DNA of 44,495 nucleotides from Bacteroidota bacterium (lineage in GTDB: Bacteria > Bacteroidota > Bacteroidia > B-17B0 > Aurantibacillaceae): positions 1 to 44,495 of the forward strand of contig JACDDR010000023.1 in NCBI GenBank assembly GCA_013816895.1, written 5' to 3'. The notes beneath the pieces are model-generated. The model saw nothing but the letters and a program-made list of their open reading frames with translations, ran no database searches and had not been told where the DNA came from. Position numbers and translations under genes: made by a program. This document shows, in pieces, positions 1 to 8,453 of this stretch. Numbering within the stretch: position 1 is the stretch's first letter; the number at the start of each line of letters is the position of its first letter.

Positions 1-93
1 GGATCAGATAGCTCTAAGCGTCCGCTCTGCAGCCGCTAAGAGCTATCTGACTTGGCCTAAAGCCCGGGAGAGTATGTCGATGCCAATTTTAAG
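1..93 (+). ncRNA. 3' part of an unidentified structured RNA or transcript tail
   Basis: This stretch is clearly more GC-rich than the DNA after it and ends in a textbook terminator. Positions 4-20 and 34-50 form an inverted repeat matching at 16 of 17 positions around a 13-nt loop. A second small GC-rich stem (GGC/GCC) follows near 54-63. No convincing coding frame ends here: frame 1 stops at 37-39, and frame 2 stays open straight through the terminator. I do not recognise it as the 3' end of tmRNA, RNase P RNA or SRP RNA. The 5' part lies outside the window, so it could also be the untranslated tail of an upstream gene. Confidence 0.3.
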
Positions 94-128
94 AATCCTC
101 ACTATTAATTTAGTGAGGATTTTTTTTT
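94..128 (+). terminator. Rho-independent terminator
   Basis: A perfect 10-bp stem (94-103 with 112-121) encloses an 8-nt AT loop and is followed by an eight-T run at 121-128. It ends whatever is transcribed from the left edge and insulates the gene starting at 174. Confidence 0.88.
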
Positions 129-173
129 GATCCTCATTCCTAGTGACATTAATAAATATTCCTATATTTATAT

Positions 174-2216
174 ATGTTAAAAATTTTCATTTTCGCATTT
201 TTAATTTCCCTCAGTACGTTTGCTCAACCAATTTGGGATTGGCAGAATCCTAAACCGCAAGGAAATACATTAAATTCTGTTTTTTTTACTGATCAAAATA
301 ATGGCTATTCAGTGGGGAGCGGCGTAATTTTAAAAACAACAAATGCTGGATTAACTTGGAGTAATTATCAACTTGGTACTAATGTCTATTTTGCTGATGT
401 CACGTTTGCAGACCCAAATACTGGCTACGCAGTCGGCGGGAATGGTGTAATTATGAAAACTTCTAACGCCGGACTAAATTGGGTAAATCAATCGAGCGGC
501 ACCAATAAGACTTTACGATGTGTCCATTTTACTAATACAAATATTGGATTTGCAGTGGGAGCTAATGGTACAATTCTTAAAACTATTGATGGTGGAACTA
601 CATGGCAAGTTTTAAATAGTGGCACTACCACTGACTTATATTCAGTGCATTTTTTAACCGCAAATATTGGAATTGCTGTAGGTTTTCAAGGAATAATACT
701 AAAAACAATAGATGGAGGAGCAACATGGTCAATTCAAAATAGTGGCACTACAAGCTCTTTATTTTCCATCGACTTTATAAATAATAGTATTGGATATGCT
801 GTAGGTGCCGGTGGTGCCATGTGTAAAACAACAGATGGAGGAATAACCTGGACCTTTCAATATAGTGGTCAAGGTTCTACTCTTTATTCTATAAATTTCG
901 CGAACTCCACTAACGGTTTTATGGCTGGGGATAATGGAACACTTCTTATGACAACTAATGGAGGAAGCACATGGACACCCCAAGTATCCGGAACATATAC
1001 TTACTTACAATCAATTTTTTTTACAAACTTAACTACCGGATATGCAGTTGGAAACTATGGTATCATTTTAAAAACAACTGATGGTGGAGTTACCTGGGGA
1101 GGAATTTCCGGAATATCTACGACCTTAAATTCAGTTTTTTTTACTAGCAATTTAACCGGTCATATCGTTGGGGACTACGGTAATATTTACAAAACAATTG
1201 ATGGTGGAACAAATTGGAATCCTCAAAGCAGTCCAACTTCTAATCTCCTCGCATCAGTTAAATTTTTAAACTCAAACGTTGGATATGCCTCTGGGACCAA
1301 TGGCACAGTTATTAAAACTATTGATGGCGGTACGAACTGGTCATTATCTGTTACTGGAACAACCCTTAGTCTAAGAGACTTAGATTTTATAAGTATAGAC
1401 ACTGGTTTTGCTGTTGGAAATTCGGGCATCATTCTTAAGACTGTTAACGGAGGGGTGAGTTGGGTATCTCAAAACAGTCCTACGATTGCGGCCATTCAAT
1501 CGGTTGATTTTGTAAATTCAAATATAGGATTTATTGTTGCTAATAAAGTTATATATAAAACTTTGGATGGAGGGCAAAATTGGTCGCCGGTTTTTTCGCC
1601 TAATTTACCAATAAGTAAAGTATTTTTTACAAATACAAATAATGGGTACATAGGTGTGGGAACCGGAACGATATATCGCACAGTAGACTGTGGTATAACA
1701 TGGCAAGTCTGCAATTGTGCAACGTCAGAGCCTTTAGGGGCTATTCATTTTTCAGATTTAAATAATGGTTCTGCTATAGGACTTTATGGTACAATCTGCA
1801 AGACAAACAATGCCGGTCAAACTTGGACACCATATTTTAGTGGGGTCAATGGCATTATTACATCACTTTTCATGACAGATTCAATTACGGGATATATGGT
1901 TGGTTGGTTTGGCTTTATTTTGAAAACTTCAGGTAATCAATTAGTAACTAACGTGCTTTCCCAAACAACCAAAAAAAATTCTATACTTTATCCTAACCCT
2001 AATAAGGGTTCTTTCACGCTTCAATTGAACGAATTTACACATCCTGAAAAAGAATTAACGATTTCTGACTTATTTGGAAAAGTTATTTATTCTACTACTA
2101 TCAATACACCTCAAACAGAAATTATATTGCCAAATATAAAAGGCGGAATATATATTCTTAAAATATCATCCAAAACACAAAACGAAGTCCATAAAATTAT
2201 AGTGAACTATAATTAA
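174..2216 (+). CDS. Secreted Ycf48/BNR-repeat propeller protein with T9SS sorting domain
   Basis: The 680-residue protein starts with a signal peptide (hydrophobic residues 3-16, likely cut after FAQ). About 14 repeats of roughly 40-45 residues follow, each carrying a VG.xG.I.KT.dGG.tW motif as in Ycf48/HCF136-like and BNR/sialidase-type beta-propellers. Thirteen are complete and the fourteenth is degenerate, which would suit two seven-bladed propellers. The last 75 or so residues hold a type A T9SS sorting domain (YPNPNKGSFTLQL, ending in a KIIVNYN-like strand), so the protein should cross the outer membrane by type IX secretion and be released or anchored at the surface. The ligand is unknown; such repeats alone do not show enzyme activity. 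The gene is more AT-rich than the neighbouring obg. A TATATTTA element lies just upstream of the ATG. Confidence 0.85.
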   Translation: MLKIFIFAFLISLSTFAQPIWDWQNPKPQGNTLNSVFFTDQNNGYSVGSGVILKTTNAGLTWSNYQLGTNVYFADVTFADPNTGYAVGGNGVIMKTSNAGLNWVNQSSGTNKTLRCVHFTNTNIGFAVGANGTILKTIDGGTTWQVLNSGTTTDLYSVHFLTANIGIAVGFQGIILKTIDGGATWSIQNSGTTSSLFSIDFINNSIGYAVGAGGAMCKTTDGGITWTFQYSGQGSTLYSINFANSTNGFMAGDNGTLLMTTNGGSTWTPQVSGTYTYLQSIFFTNLTTGYAVGNYGIILKTTDGGVTWGGISGISTTLNSVFFTSNLTGHIVGDYGNIYKTIDGGTNWNPQSSPTSNLLASVKFLNSNVGYASGTNGTVIKTIDGGTNWSLSVTGTTLSLRDLDFISIDTGFAVGNSGIILKTVNGGVSWVSQNSPTIAAIQSVDFVNSNIGFIVANKVIYKTLDGGQNWSPVFSPNLPISKVFFTNTNNGYIGVGTGTIYRTVDCGITWQVCNCATSEPLGAIHFSDLNNGSAIGLYGTICKTNNAGQTWTPYFSGVNGIITSLFMTDSITGYMVGWFGFILKTSGNQLVTNVLSQTTKKNSILYPNPNKGSFTLQLNEFTHPEKELTISDLFGKVIYSTTINTPQTEIILPNIKGGIYILKISSKTQNEVHKIIVNYN

Positions 2217-2224
2217 TTATAGCC

Positions 2225-2232
2225 TATCTTTG
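2225..2232 (+). promoter_or_regulatory. Promoter -7 element for obg
   Basis: TATCTTTG matches the Bacteroidota -7 consensus TAnnTTTG and ends 8 nt before the obg ATG, implying a very short leader. No clear -33 TTTG is visible. Confidence 0.45.
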
Positions 2233-2240
2233 GCGTCCTT

Positions 2241-3245
2241 ATGGATACTAACTTTGTCGACTATGTGAAAATTTGCTGCCGCAGCGGAAAAGGCGGCGCA
2301 GGGTCCATGCATTTTCACAGGGATAAATTCACCGCAATGGGCGGACCTGACGGCGGAAACGGCGGACGCGGCGGGCACATCATCTTAAAAGGAAACAAAC
2401 AGCTCTGGACGTTGATCCATCTTAAATATCGTAAACATATTATAGCCGAAGAAGGCACCGGCGGCACAAGCAGCAACAGCAGTGGTAAACAGGGTAAGGA
2501 CGAAATTCTGGAAGTACCCTTAGGTACAATCGCGCGCGATGCTGAAACCGGTGAAATTGACTGCGAAATTACTGAAGACGGTCAGGAAATAATTCTTGTT
2601 CCCGGCGGAAGAGGCGGTTTGGGCAATGCCAATTTCAAAACAAGTACACTTCAATCACCACGCTACGCCCAACCCGGCGAAGAAGGAAAAATGCTCTGGA
2701 AAATCCTGGAACTGAAAGTGCTTGCTGATGTAGGCCTGGTAGGTTTCCCGAATGCGGGTAAGTCCACCCTACTCTCCGTGGTAAGCGCGGCCAAACCTGA
2801 AATAGCCAACTACGCATTTACTACACTGGTTCCAAATCTGGGGATTGTAAAATACAGAAATTACAAAAGTTTTGTAATGGCCGATATTCCCGGAATTATC
2901 GAAGGGGCACATGAAGGTAAAGGCATCGGGTTAAGATTTCTGCGCCACATCGAGCGTAACTCTACCCTGCTATTTATGATCAGCTGCGATACGCATGATA
3001 TTATCGAAGAATATAAAATACTTCTGAATGAGCTGAAACAATTTAATCCTGAACTCGTCGATAAAAAAAGACTTCTGGCAATTACAAAATGTGATTTAAT
3101 GGATGATGAACTGGAAGAAGAAATGATTAAAGATCTCAACAAACGTTTGAAAGGGAAAAATAAAATTCCTTTCATATTTATTTCTTCGGCAACTGGTAAA
3201 AACATCATGCAGCTTAAAGACATGCTTTGGGAACAGCTTAATTGA
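2241..3245 (+). CDS. obg: GTPase Obg/CgtA, ribosome assembly
   Basis: A full-length 334-residue Obg. The N-terminal glycine-rich Obg fold (about 1-158, with repeated GGxGG runs) precedes a GTPase domain. G1 GFPNAGKST is at 168-176, G2 TTLVP at 194-198, G3 DIPG at 215-218, G4 TKCD at 282-285 and G5 SSATG at 315-319. G4 has the NKxD variant TKCD usual in this family. There is no C-terminal OCT extension, as in many Bacteroidota. Obg binds the 50S precursor and links ribosome maturation to the GTP/ppGpp state. It is a single-gene unit lying 24 nt after the propeller gene, with its own -7 element. Confidence 0.97.
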   Translation: MDTNFVDYVKICCRSGKGGAGSMHFHRDKFTAMGGPDGGNGGRGGHIILKGNKQLWTLIHLKYRKHIIAEEGTGGTSSNSSGKQGKDEILEVPLGTIARDAETGEIDCEITEDGQEIILVPGGRGGLGNANFKTSTLQSPRYAQPGEEGKMLWKILELKVLADVGLVGFPNAGKSTLLSVVSAAKPEIANYAFTTLVPNLGIVKYRNYKSFVMADIPGIIEGAHEGKGIGLRFLRHIERNSTLLFMISCDTHDIIEEYKILLNELKQFNPELVDKKRLLAITKCDLMDDELEEEMIKDLNKRLKGKNKIPFIFISSATGKNIMQLKDMLWEQLN

Positions 3246-3413
3246 GCGTATTACCCTCATCCATCCTTTCCGTTAGCTTTAGTTAGAAAATAATTTTTCC
3301 GGGTATTTCCATAACGATGATTAGTTTGAAAAAAGGACTAATATACAATGAACGCCCCTGAGAAGAAAAAAAGCAGCTTGGTTTGAGAAATAAAGCTAAT
3401 TTTAAGCTTGAAC

Positions 3414-5075
3414 ATGAAAATTACTCCTAAAGCTCTCCATACTATTTCATGCTGCTTATTCTTTTTTTTTCTGCATTCGCAGACAAGAAAAACGGATTCC
3501 CTGTTCATTTTATTAAAAACCGACAAAGAAGATACCAATAAGGTAAATCACCTGAATACCATTGCACTTGAAGTAAAGAACACAGACCCTGTGCTTTCCT
3601 TTTCAGTTGCATCGCAGGCGCTGAAAATTGCGGAAAAATTAAACTTCTGGCCAGGCATTACCCAATCCTTTATTGGAATGGGTGCAGCCAAGCTTAACCT
3701 GGGAAAAACAGATGAAGCTGTCCGCTATTTGCAAAAAGGGAATAAACTCGCGCATGAATATCACCTGGATGCTTGGGAGGCTAAGTCATTAATCGGAATA
3801 GCTGGTGCCCAAGGGGCCTATGGAAATTTTAAAGAGTCGCTACAGGCATACCGCGAAGCTTTAAAATTACTGGAAACACTGAAGGATAAAAAAAATATTG
3901 CTACTGTGTACAACGGGATAGGCGCTGCATATAACGCGCAAGGCAATTACAATGAGGCACTGAACAATCATTTTAAATCTTTAAAATTGCGTACGGAGCT
4001 GGACGATAAGAATGGGCTGGCAGCTTCTTATAATAATATTGGCAACGTATACACAAACCTGGATAATTTTACGGAAGCGCTTAATTTTTATTACAAGGCA
4101 ATTGAAATAAATAAGCAGACGCGGAACCAAAGCTGGCTTGGGAACAACTATGGGAACATTAGCAACGTTTATTATAGGCTTGCCATCTCCCTTAATCTTA
4201 TAAAAGAGGGTAAAACACCCGACACCTATTTTATAGACGCCCGTGAATACGCGCTGAAAGCCCTGGAAATAAAAGAGAAGACGGGCGATGTGGAAACTAT
4301 TGCATCATTATACAATAATATTGCCCTGATAGATGTTGAGCAGGCTAAATTAATGAAGAGCCGGGGGGACAAGAAAAACGCGGAGGAAAAAATAAAATTA
4401 TCCCTGCAGAGTTATTTTAAAGTAATGGAAATAAGGGAAAGAACGGGTGATAAATACCACCTTGCAATAGTTCTTGAAAATATAGCGCTGGTACAAGGTG
4501 AAACGAGAAACTACACAGAAGCTAAAAAGTATTTCGAAAAAAGCCTGGCAATAGCTTACGAAATCGGAAGCCTTGAACAGATAAAGACCGACTACTCAGG
4601 ACTTTCGGCAATTGACAGTCTTATGGGCAACTACAAAAAATCTTTTGCAGACTATCGCATGTATATAAAATACCGCGACAGCATTAACAATAACGAAAAT
4701 ACCAGAAAGGTAACTGAAACAAAATTGAATTTTGAATTTGGAGTGAAACATGCCGCCGACAGTGTTAAAACACTGGAAAGAGAAACTCTCGAAAAATCAA
4801 AACACGACCAGGAAATCAAACAACAAAAGCTTTACACTTTCTTTGGTGTTATTGGCTTTATACTCATGATAGTTGTAGCCGGGGTTTCGTTTCAGGCATT
4901 CAGGCTAAAGAAAAAAACGAACGCCACTATCACCGAACAAAAGCGAAAACTGGAACAAAAACAAAAGGAAGTAATGGACAGTATTAAATATGCTCAAAGG
5001 ATCCAGAACTCTTTAATGCCGAGCGAAAAATACCTTCACAAAAAGATTCAGGAATTAAAAAACAAAATCACGTGA
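3414..5075 (+). CDS. Membrane TPR protein ending at the point where a SpoIIE-type domain usually starts
   Basis: I start at the ATG at 3414 (553 residues); an in-frame TTG lies 6 nt upstream. An N-terminal signal peptide (hydrophobic run CCLFFFFLHSQ) leads into a periplasmic helical region with about six or more TPR units (roughly residues 75-425, typical NNIGNVY and YNNIA motifs). One transmembrane helix follows at about 474-496, then a cytoplasmic coiled coil. The C-terminus contains SIKYAQRIQNSLMP, the linker that in many Bacteroidota TPR receptors directly precedes a SpoIIE/PP2C phosphatase domain. Here the protein stops about 17 residues later and ybeY occupies the DNA on the other strand. 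It may therefore be a receptor without its output domain, or signal through partners. Family recognition is good; the role is unknown. Confidence 0.82.
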   Translation: MKITPKALHTISCCLFFFFLHSQTRKTDSLFILLKTDKEDTNKVNHLNTIALEVKNTDPVLSFSVASQALKIAEKLNFWPGITQSFIGMGAAKLNLGKTDEAVRYLQKGNKLAHEYHLDAWEAKSLIGIAGAQGAYGNFKESLQAYREALKLLETLKDKKNIATVYNGIGAAYNAQGNYNEALNNHFKSLKLRTELDDKNGLAASYNNIGNVYTNLDNFTEALNFYYKAIEINKQTRNQSWLGNNYGNISNVYYRLAISLNLIKEGKTPDTYFIDAREYALKALEIKEKTGDVETIASLYNNIALIDVEQAKLMKSRGDKKNAEEKIKLSLQSYFKVMEIRERTGDKYHLAIVLENIALVQGETRNYTEAKKYFEKSLAIAYEIGSLEQIKTDYSGLSAIDSLMGNYKKSFADYRMYIKYRDSINNNENTRKVTETKLNFEFGVKHAADSVKTLERETLEKSKHDQEIKQQKLYTFFGVIGFILMIVVAGVSFQAFRLKKKTNATITEQKRKLEQKQKEVMDSIKYAQRIQNSLMPSEKYLHKKIQELKNKIT

Positions 5076-5092
5076 TCACGCGTTTAGTGTTG

Positions 5093-5506
5093 TTAATACT
5101 TTTTTAACGCCCAGTCTTCTTTCTTCCGCATGAGTGTTGAGTCGGGTTTTGTTTTATCCTTATACCCACAGAGATGAAGCACTCCATGTATCATTACACG
5201 TTTTAATTCTTCCTGAAATTCAAGCTTTAATTTTTTAGCGTTCTCCCCCACTCTATCCACACTTATCATAATGTCAGCGTTCAAAGTTTTTTCTTCAGTA
5301 TAATCAAAAGTAATTATATCTGTAAACGTATTGTGTTTCAGAAATTGCTGATTGATTTTTAAAAGATCTTTGTCAGTAGTGAAAACAAAATTCAATTGCC
5401 CTTGTTGTCTTTTTTCAAGCTCAACTATTTTCTTAATCCAGGTTTTAATCTTTGCACCCTGTTTTAATTTAAACCCGGTATGCTGAGTAATGAAGGTAAT
5501 TGGCAT
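5093..5506 (-). CDS. ybeY: Endoribonuclease YbeY, rRNA maturation
   Basis: A 137-residue UPF0054-family protein. The metal-binding signature near the C-terminus reads HGVLHLCGYKDK; two histidines are kept, while the third one of the usual HGxLHLxGYDH is replaced by K/D. From memory this GYKDKT form is normal for Bacteroidota, so it is a lineage variant rather than a defect. YbeY is a zinc-dependent RNase acting in 16S rRNA 3'-end processing and ribosome quality control. The gene directly follows the lipoprotein gene (its start abuts that gene's stop) and faces the TPR gene tail to tail, with about 17 nt between them. Confidence 0.93.
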   Translation of the reverse strand: MPITFITQHTGFKLKQGAKIKTWIKKIVELEKRQQGQLNFVFTTDKDLLKINQQFLKHNTFTDIITFDYTEEKTLNADIMISVDRVGENAKKLKLEFQEELKRVMIHGVLHLCGYKDKTKPDSTLMRKKEDWALKKY

Positions 5507-6190
5507 TTAAAGAGGGATGGAATCTTTTATAATCGTTGGCATTTGTCCGTTATTTCTTGAACGGATCAGCATCTCAACGCCCGATAAAGAAAATTTAAAC
5601 TCCTGTAGATTTGCCTGGAAGAGCTGCTGTTGTTCGTAACTGGCTTTTATAAGATCTTTGGCGGCCTGTTTTTCCTCCGAAGAAAATTGCGCAAGTTTAT
5701 CCTGATCAACAGCCTGCTCTTTTACGTCGGCAATTAGTTTATTAATTTGCGAGTTTAATAAGCTCCCTCTTGCCAGAATCGTTGAGCGGTTATTTGAAAA
5801 TTCAGTCAGGTTTTTTCCGCTAACATAAAATTGCTGCAAATGATTCGCCTGCTCTTTATTCACCGTATCATTTACATTTTGCTGAATGAACTGTTTGTAA
5901 TTGTTGTATTTTGAAATCGCTTTTTTAAGAATGATCGTATCCACCTGGCGTAGTTCCGAAATCTTTTGATTTAATGCGCCACTCAGGCTATCCAGCGATT
6001 TTAACTGCGTTTCGTAAATGGCGTTTTTTATGCAGGAAGAGAAAAAGAAAATAAGAAGTAAGAGAATAAGAAATTTGGAGATATAGTTCTCGACTACGCT
6101 CGAACTGACAGTGATTGCCCGCCCGGATGAACATCCGTTCGGACGGACGCTCGAACCAACGGGATAAAAAAATGGATTTTTAAATATCAT
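5507..6190 (-). CDS. Predicted lipoprotein with a repeat-derived segment before its signal peptide
   Basis: 227 residues with no recognised family. The core is a lipoprotein signal peptide (KFLILLLLIFFFSSC, lipidated Cys at about residue 53) followed by a helical, Gln/Lys-rich domain that probably forms a coiled coil. The ATG overlaps the serS stop codon in a TAATG junction, which supports this start and translational coupling to serS. The 38 residues before the hydrophobic core are far too long for a normal n-region. Residues about 11-35 are encoded by DNA (6086-6157) built from an interspersed palindromic repeat that also occurs at 40.26 kb. No alternative ATG exists nearer the signal peptide. 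The N-terminus may thus be a repeat insertion that kept the frame. Function unknown. Confidence 0.7.
   Translation of the reverse strand: MIFKNPFFYPVGSSVRPNGCSSGRAITVSSSVVENYISKFLILLLLIFFFSSCIKNAIYETQLKSLDSLSGALNQKISELRQVDTIILKKAISKYNNYKQFIQQNVNDTVNKEQANHLQQFYVSGKNLTEFSNNRSTILARGSLLNSQINKLIADVKEQAVDQDKLAQFSSEEKQAAKDLIKASYEQQQLFQANLQEFKFSLSGVEMLIRSRNNGQMPTIIKDSIPL
6086..6157. repeat. Interspersed palindromic repeat inside the lipoprotein gene
   Basis: Positions 6086-6110 match 40257-40281 at 24 of 25 bases (an A/G difference in CTACGC versus CTGCGC). A CGCTCGAAC word recurs at 6148-6156. Between them are two perfect small hairpins, GGATGAACATCC (6125-6136) and CCGTTCGGACGG (6135-6146). The span is 72 nt, a multiple of three. 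Confidence 0.7.
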
Positions 6191-7464
6191 TAAACAATCA
6201 TGTCAAAGCCCGTATAAGGTACAAGAACAGCAGGGATCTTAATCCCAACCTCTGTTTGATTATTTTCAAGCAAGGCCGCAACAATCCGCGGCAGAGCAAG
6301 GGCGCTTCCGTTAAGACTGTGCGCTAACTGCGTTTTACCGCCTGCATCTTTAAAGCGGCACTTCAAACGGTTGGTTTGAAACGATTCAAAGTTGCTTACA
6401 CTGCTTACTTCGAGCCATCTTTGCTGCGCGGCGCTCCACACTTCCATATCGTAAGTTAATGCGCTTGCAAAACTCATATCACCGCCACACAACTTTAATA
6501 TTCTAAATGGCAATTCGAGTTCTTTTAATAAACCTGCAACGTAATCGCGCATTTCTTCCAGAATCGCGTAACTCTTATCGGGGTGAGCAATCTGAACAAT
6601 TTCAACTTTATCAAACTGGTGCAAACGGTTTAACCCGCGCACATCTTTTCCATAACTCCCCGCTTCCCTTCTGAAACAAGGCGTATACGCACAATTCATA
6701 ACCGGGAAATCTGTTTCCTTTAGAATAACATCGCGGTAAATATTAGTTACCGGTACTTCCGCGGTTGGTATCAAATATAAATTATCAATTCCCATATGAT
6801 ACATTTGTCCTTCCTTATCCGGAAGCTGACCTGTGCCGTATCCACTGTCCTCGTTCACTACAATTGGTGGCTGAATTTCGAGATAACCCTGCGCTGTTGC
6901 CCGGTCGAGAAAAAAGTTAATCAGCGCCCTTTGTAAACGCGCGCATTTGCCTTTGTAAACAGGAAATCCTGCGCCGGCAATTTTTACTCCTAATTCAAAA
7001 TCAATAAGGTCGTATTTCGAAGCAAGCTCCCAATGCGGTTTTGCGTTTGCGTGCAGCACTGGTTTATCTCCGTGTTCAAATATCACTTCGTTATCTTCAG
7101 GCGTTTTTCCTTTTGGAACATCCAGGCTCGGTGTATTAGGCACCTGCACCAACAACGCGTGCATTTCATCTTCCAGTTTCTTCAGTTGTTCATCAAAGGA
7201 TTTTTCCTTTTGCTTCAGATCACCTGTTTTTGCTTTCGCCTGTTCCGCTTCTTCTTTTTTACCGGCCTTCATTAATTCGCCAATTTGCTTGGCTATCTGA
7301 TTGGCTTCGGCTTTAAGATTATCGCCTTCCTTCTGAATATTGCGGCGCGCTGCGTCCTTCTCTAATACAGAATTAATGATACTCTCGGCATCTTTAAAGT
7401 TTTTTATCGCGAGGCGCTTCAGCACTTCGTCTTTATTTTCGCGGATATAATTTAGTTGTAACAT
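6190..7464 (-). CDS. serS: Seryl-tRNA synthetase
   Basis: A complete class II enzyme of 424 residues that charges tRNA-Ser. The N-terminal tRNA-binding coiled-coil arm spans about residues 30-105 (Lys/Glu/Ala-rich). The catalytic core shows the TAEVPVTN substrate loop (234-241), motif 2 CFRREAGSYGKDVRGLNRLHQF (263-284) and motif 3 NGSALALPRIVAALLENNQ (about 385-403). The stop codon overlaps the ATG of the downstream lipoprotein gene. The promoter element TATTTTTG lies 13 nt upstream, overlapping the T-rich tail of the rpmA terminator, so serS is probably transcribed independently of the ribosomal genes. Confidence 0.97.
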   Translation of the reverse strand: MLQLNYIRENKDEVLKRLAIKNFKDAESIINSVLEKDAARRNIQKEGDNLKAEANQIAKQIGELMKAGKKEEAEQAKAKTGDLKQKEKSFDEQLKKLEDEMHALLVQVPNTPSLDVPKGKTPEDNEVIFEHGDKPVLHANAKPHWELASKYDLIDFELGVKIAGAGFPVYKGKCARLQRALINFFLDRATAQGYLEIQPPIVVNEDSGYGTGQLPDKEGQMYHMGIDNLYLIPTAEVPVTNIYRDVILKETDFPVMNCAYTPCFRREAGSYGKDVRGLNRLHQFDKVEIVQIAHPDKSYAILEEMRDYVAGLLKELELPFRILKLCGGDMSFASALTYDMEVWSAAQQRWLEVSSVSNFESFQTNRLKCRFKDAGGKTQLAHSLNGSALALPRIVAALLENNQTEVGIKIPAVLVPYTGFDMIV

Positions 7465-7477
7465 ATAATATGATTGT

Positions 7478-7485
7478 CAAAAATA
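7478..7485 (-). promoter_or_regulatory. Promoter -7 element for serS
   Basis: On the minus strand this reads TATTTTTG, a full match to TAnnTTTG, ending 13 nt before the serS start. It overlaps the U-tract of the terminator of the preceding operon. No clear -33 box is visible. Confidence 0.45.
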
Positions 7486-7516
7486 AAAAAAGCCCATCGA
7501 ATTATCGATAGGCTTT
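7478..7516 (-). terminator. Terminator after rplU-rpmA
   Basis: A 12-bp stem with one mismatch (7505-7516 with 7489-7500) and an ATTA loop is followed on the minus strand by a T-rich tract (7478-7490). It lies 22 nt past the rpmA stop. Confidence 0.85.
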
Positions 7517-7537
7517 CTAATAATAATTCGTAAATAA

Positions 7538-7798
7538 TTAAGCTTCGTTAGCTTGGATCGATACATACGAACGATCATCTCTCTTCTTCTTAAATACTAC
7601 TTTACCGTCTATTAAAGCATATAAAGTATGGTCTTTACCAATACCTACTCCAACACCTGGGTTATGCTTTGTTCCACGCTGACGAACAATAATGTTCCCA
7701 GCTATGCAAGCTTGTCCACCGAAAATTTTAACGCCTAAGCGTTTAGCATGTGATTCGCGACCGTTCTTTACTTTACCTTCGCCTTTTTTGTGTGCCAT
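7538..7798 (-). CDS. rpmA: 50S ribosomal protein L27
   Basis: An 86-residue L27 starting [21 protein letters not shown], the flexible N-terminal tail that reaches the peptidyl-transferase centre. No cleavable N-terminal extension of the Firmicutes kind is present. The core [24 protein letters not shown] is canonical. It follows rplU by 72 nt in the conserved rplU-rpmA pair and ends in a strong terminator. Confidence 0.98.
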   Translation of the reverse strand: MAHKKGEGKVKNGRESHAKRLGVKIFGGQACIAGNIIVRQRGTKHNPGVGVGIGKDHTLYALIDGKVVFKKKRDDRSYVSIQANEA

Positions 7799-7870
7799 TT
7801 TTTTAAATTTTAGATTTTTGAAGTCAGATCTTAGATTTCACTTCTGAAATCTTACTTCTTAAATTGTTTA

Positions 7871-8374
7871 TTAATCTTCTTTTTTCTTAGTTGTAGTTTT
7901 CTTTGCAGCTGCTTTCTTCACAGGAGCCTTCTTTGCAGGGGCTTTTTTCTCTGCCTTTACTTCAGCAACTGGAGCAGTTTCAGTTTCAGATTTTTTAGAT
8001 TTCATTCCAAAAACCTTCTTCTCGTACTTCTCAACTTTAATTTCGTCCTTCAACGTTTCGCCTTTACCAAGAACTCCCTGGATAAGGATTTGCGTAAAAG
8101 ATTGACGGTGATTGTTCCATTTCTGAGTGGTCTTACGACGTTTCTTTTTGAAAATGATCACTTTATCCCCCTTTAAATGGGTGATTACGGTGGCTGCTAC
8201 TTTAGCGCCATCCACGGTAGGGCTTCCAACTGAAATGTTATCGCCGTTACTAATAAGTAACACACGATCAAATTCAATTTTAGCACCCTCGTTAGCCTCA
8301 AGGCGGTGAACGTAAACTTTGTTTCCACGTTCCACTTTAAATTGTTGCCCGGCTATTTCTACGATTGCGTACAT
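7871..8374 (-). CDS. rplU: 50S ribosomal protein L21 with long basic tail
   Basis: The first 100 or so residues are a normal L21 (MYAIVEIAGQQFKVERGNKV, ending HRQSFTQILIQ). The total of 167 exceeds the usual length of about 103. The remaining 60 or so residues form a charged linker and a Lys/Ala/Thr low-complexity tail (AKKAPVKKAAAKKTTTKKKED). Such tails occur on L21 in other Bacteroidota. The tail is probably disordered and RNA-binding. The gene has the clearest promoter in the window. Confidence 0.96.
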   Translation of the reverse strand: MYAIVEIAGQQFKVERGNKVYVHRLEANEGAKIEFDRVLLISNGDNISVGSPTVDGAKVAATVITHLKGDKVIIFKKKRRKTTQKWNNHRQSFTQILIQGVLGKGETLKDEIKVEKYEKKVFGMKSKKSETETAPVAEVKAEKKAPAKKAPVKKAAAKKTTTKKKED

Positions 8375-8420
8375 GCTCTGTTAATTTAAATTGTTAATAA
8401 TTTCCTTTTAAAAAGGGATG

Positions 8421-8451
8421 CAAATATACGGATTTAATGGAAATGAGCAAA
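8421..8451 (-). promoter_or_regulatory. Promoter of the rplU-rpmA operon
   Basis: On the minus strand a -33 TTTG (8448-8451) is separated by 19 nt from a -7 TATATTTG (8421-8428), exactly the Bacteroidota consensus. It abuts the end of the EamA gene and leaves a leader of about 40 nt that contains a CCTTTT/AAAAGG inverted repeat. Confidence 0.75.
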
Positions 8452-8453
8452 TT

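Noticed and set aside
1..39. Possible C-terminal tail of a protein in frame 1
   Set aside because: The few residues are not recognisable and the DNA forms a near-perfect hairpin, so I kept it as a transcript end instead; more upstream sequence would decide.
5067..5080. Overlapping palindromes ATCACGTGAT and CGTGATCACG at the TPR gene stop
   Set aside because: Short, includes the stop codon, and has no T-tract; may be chance or a weak terminator stem.
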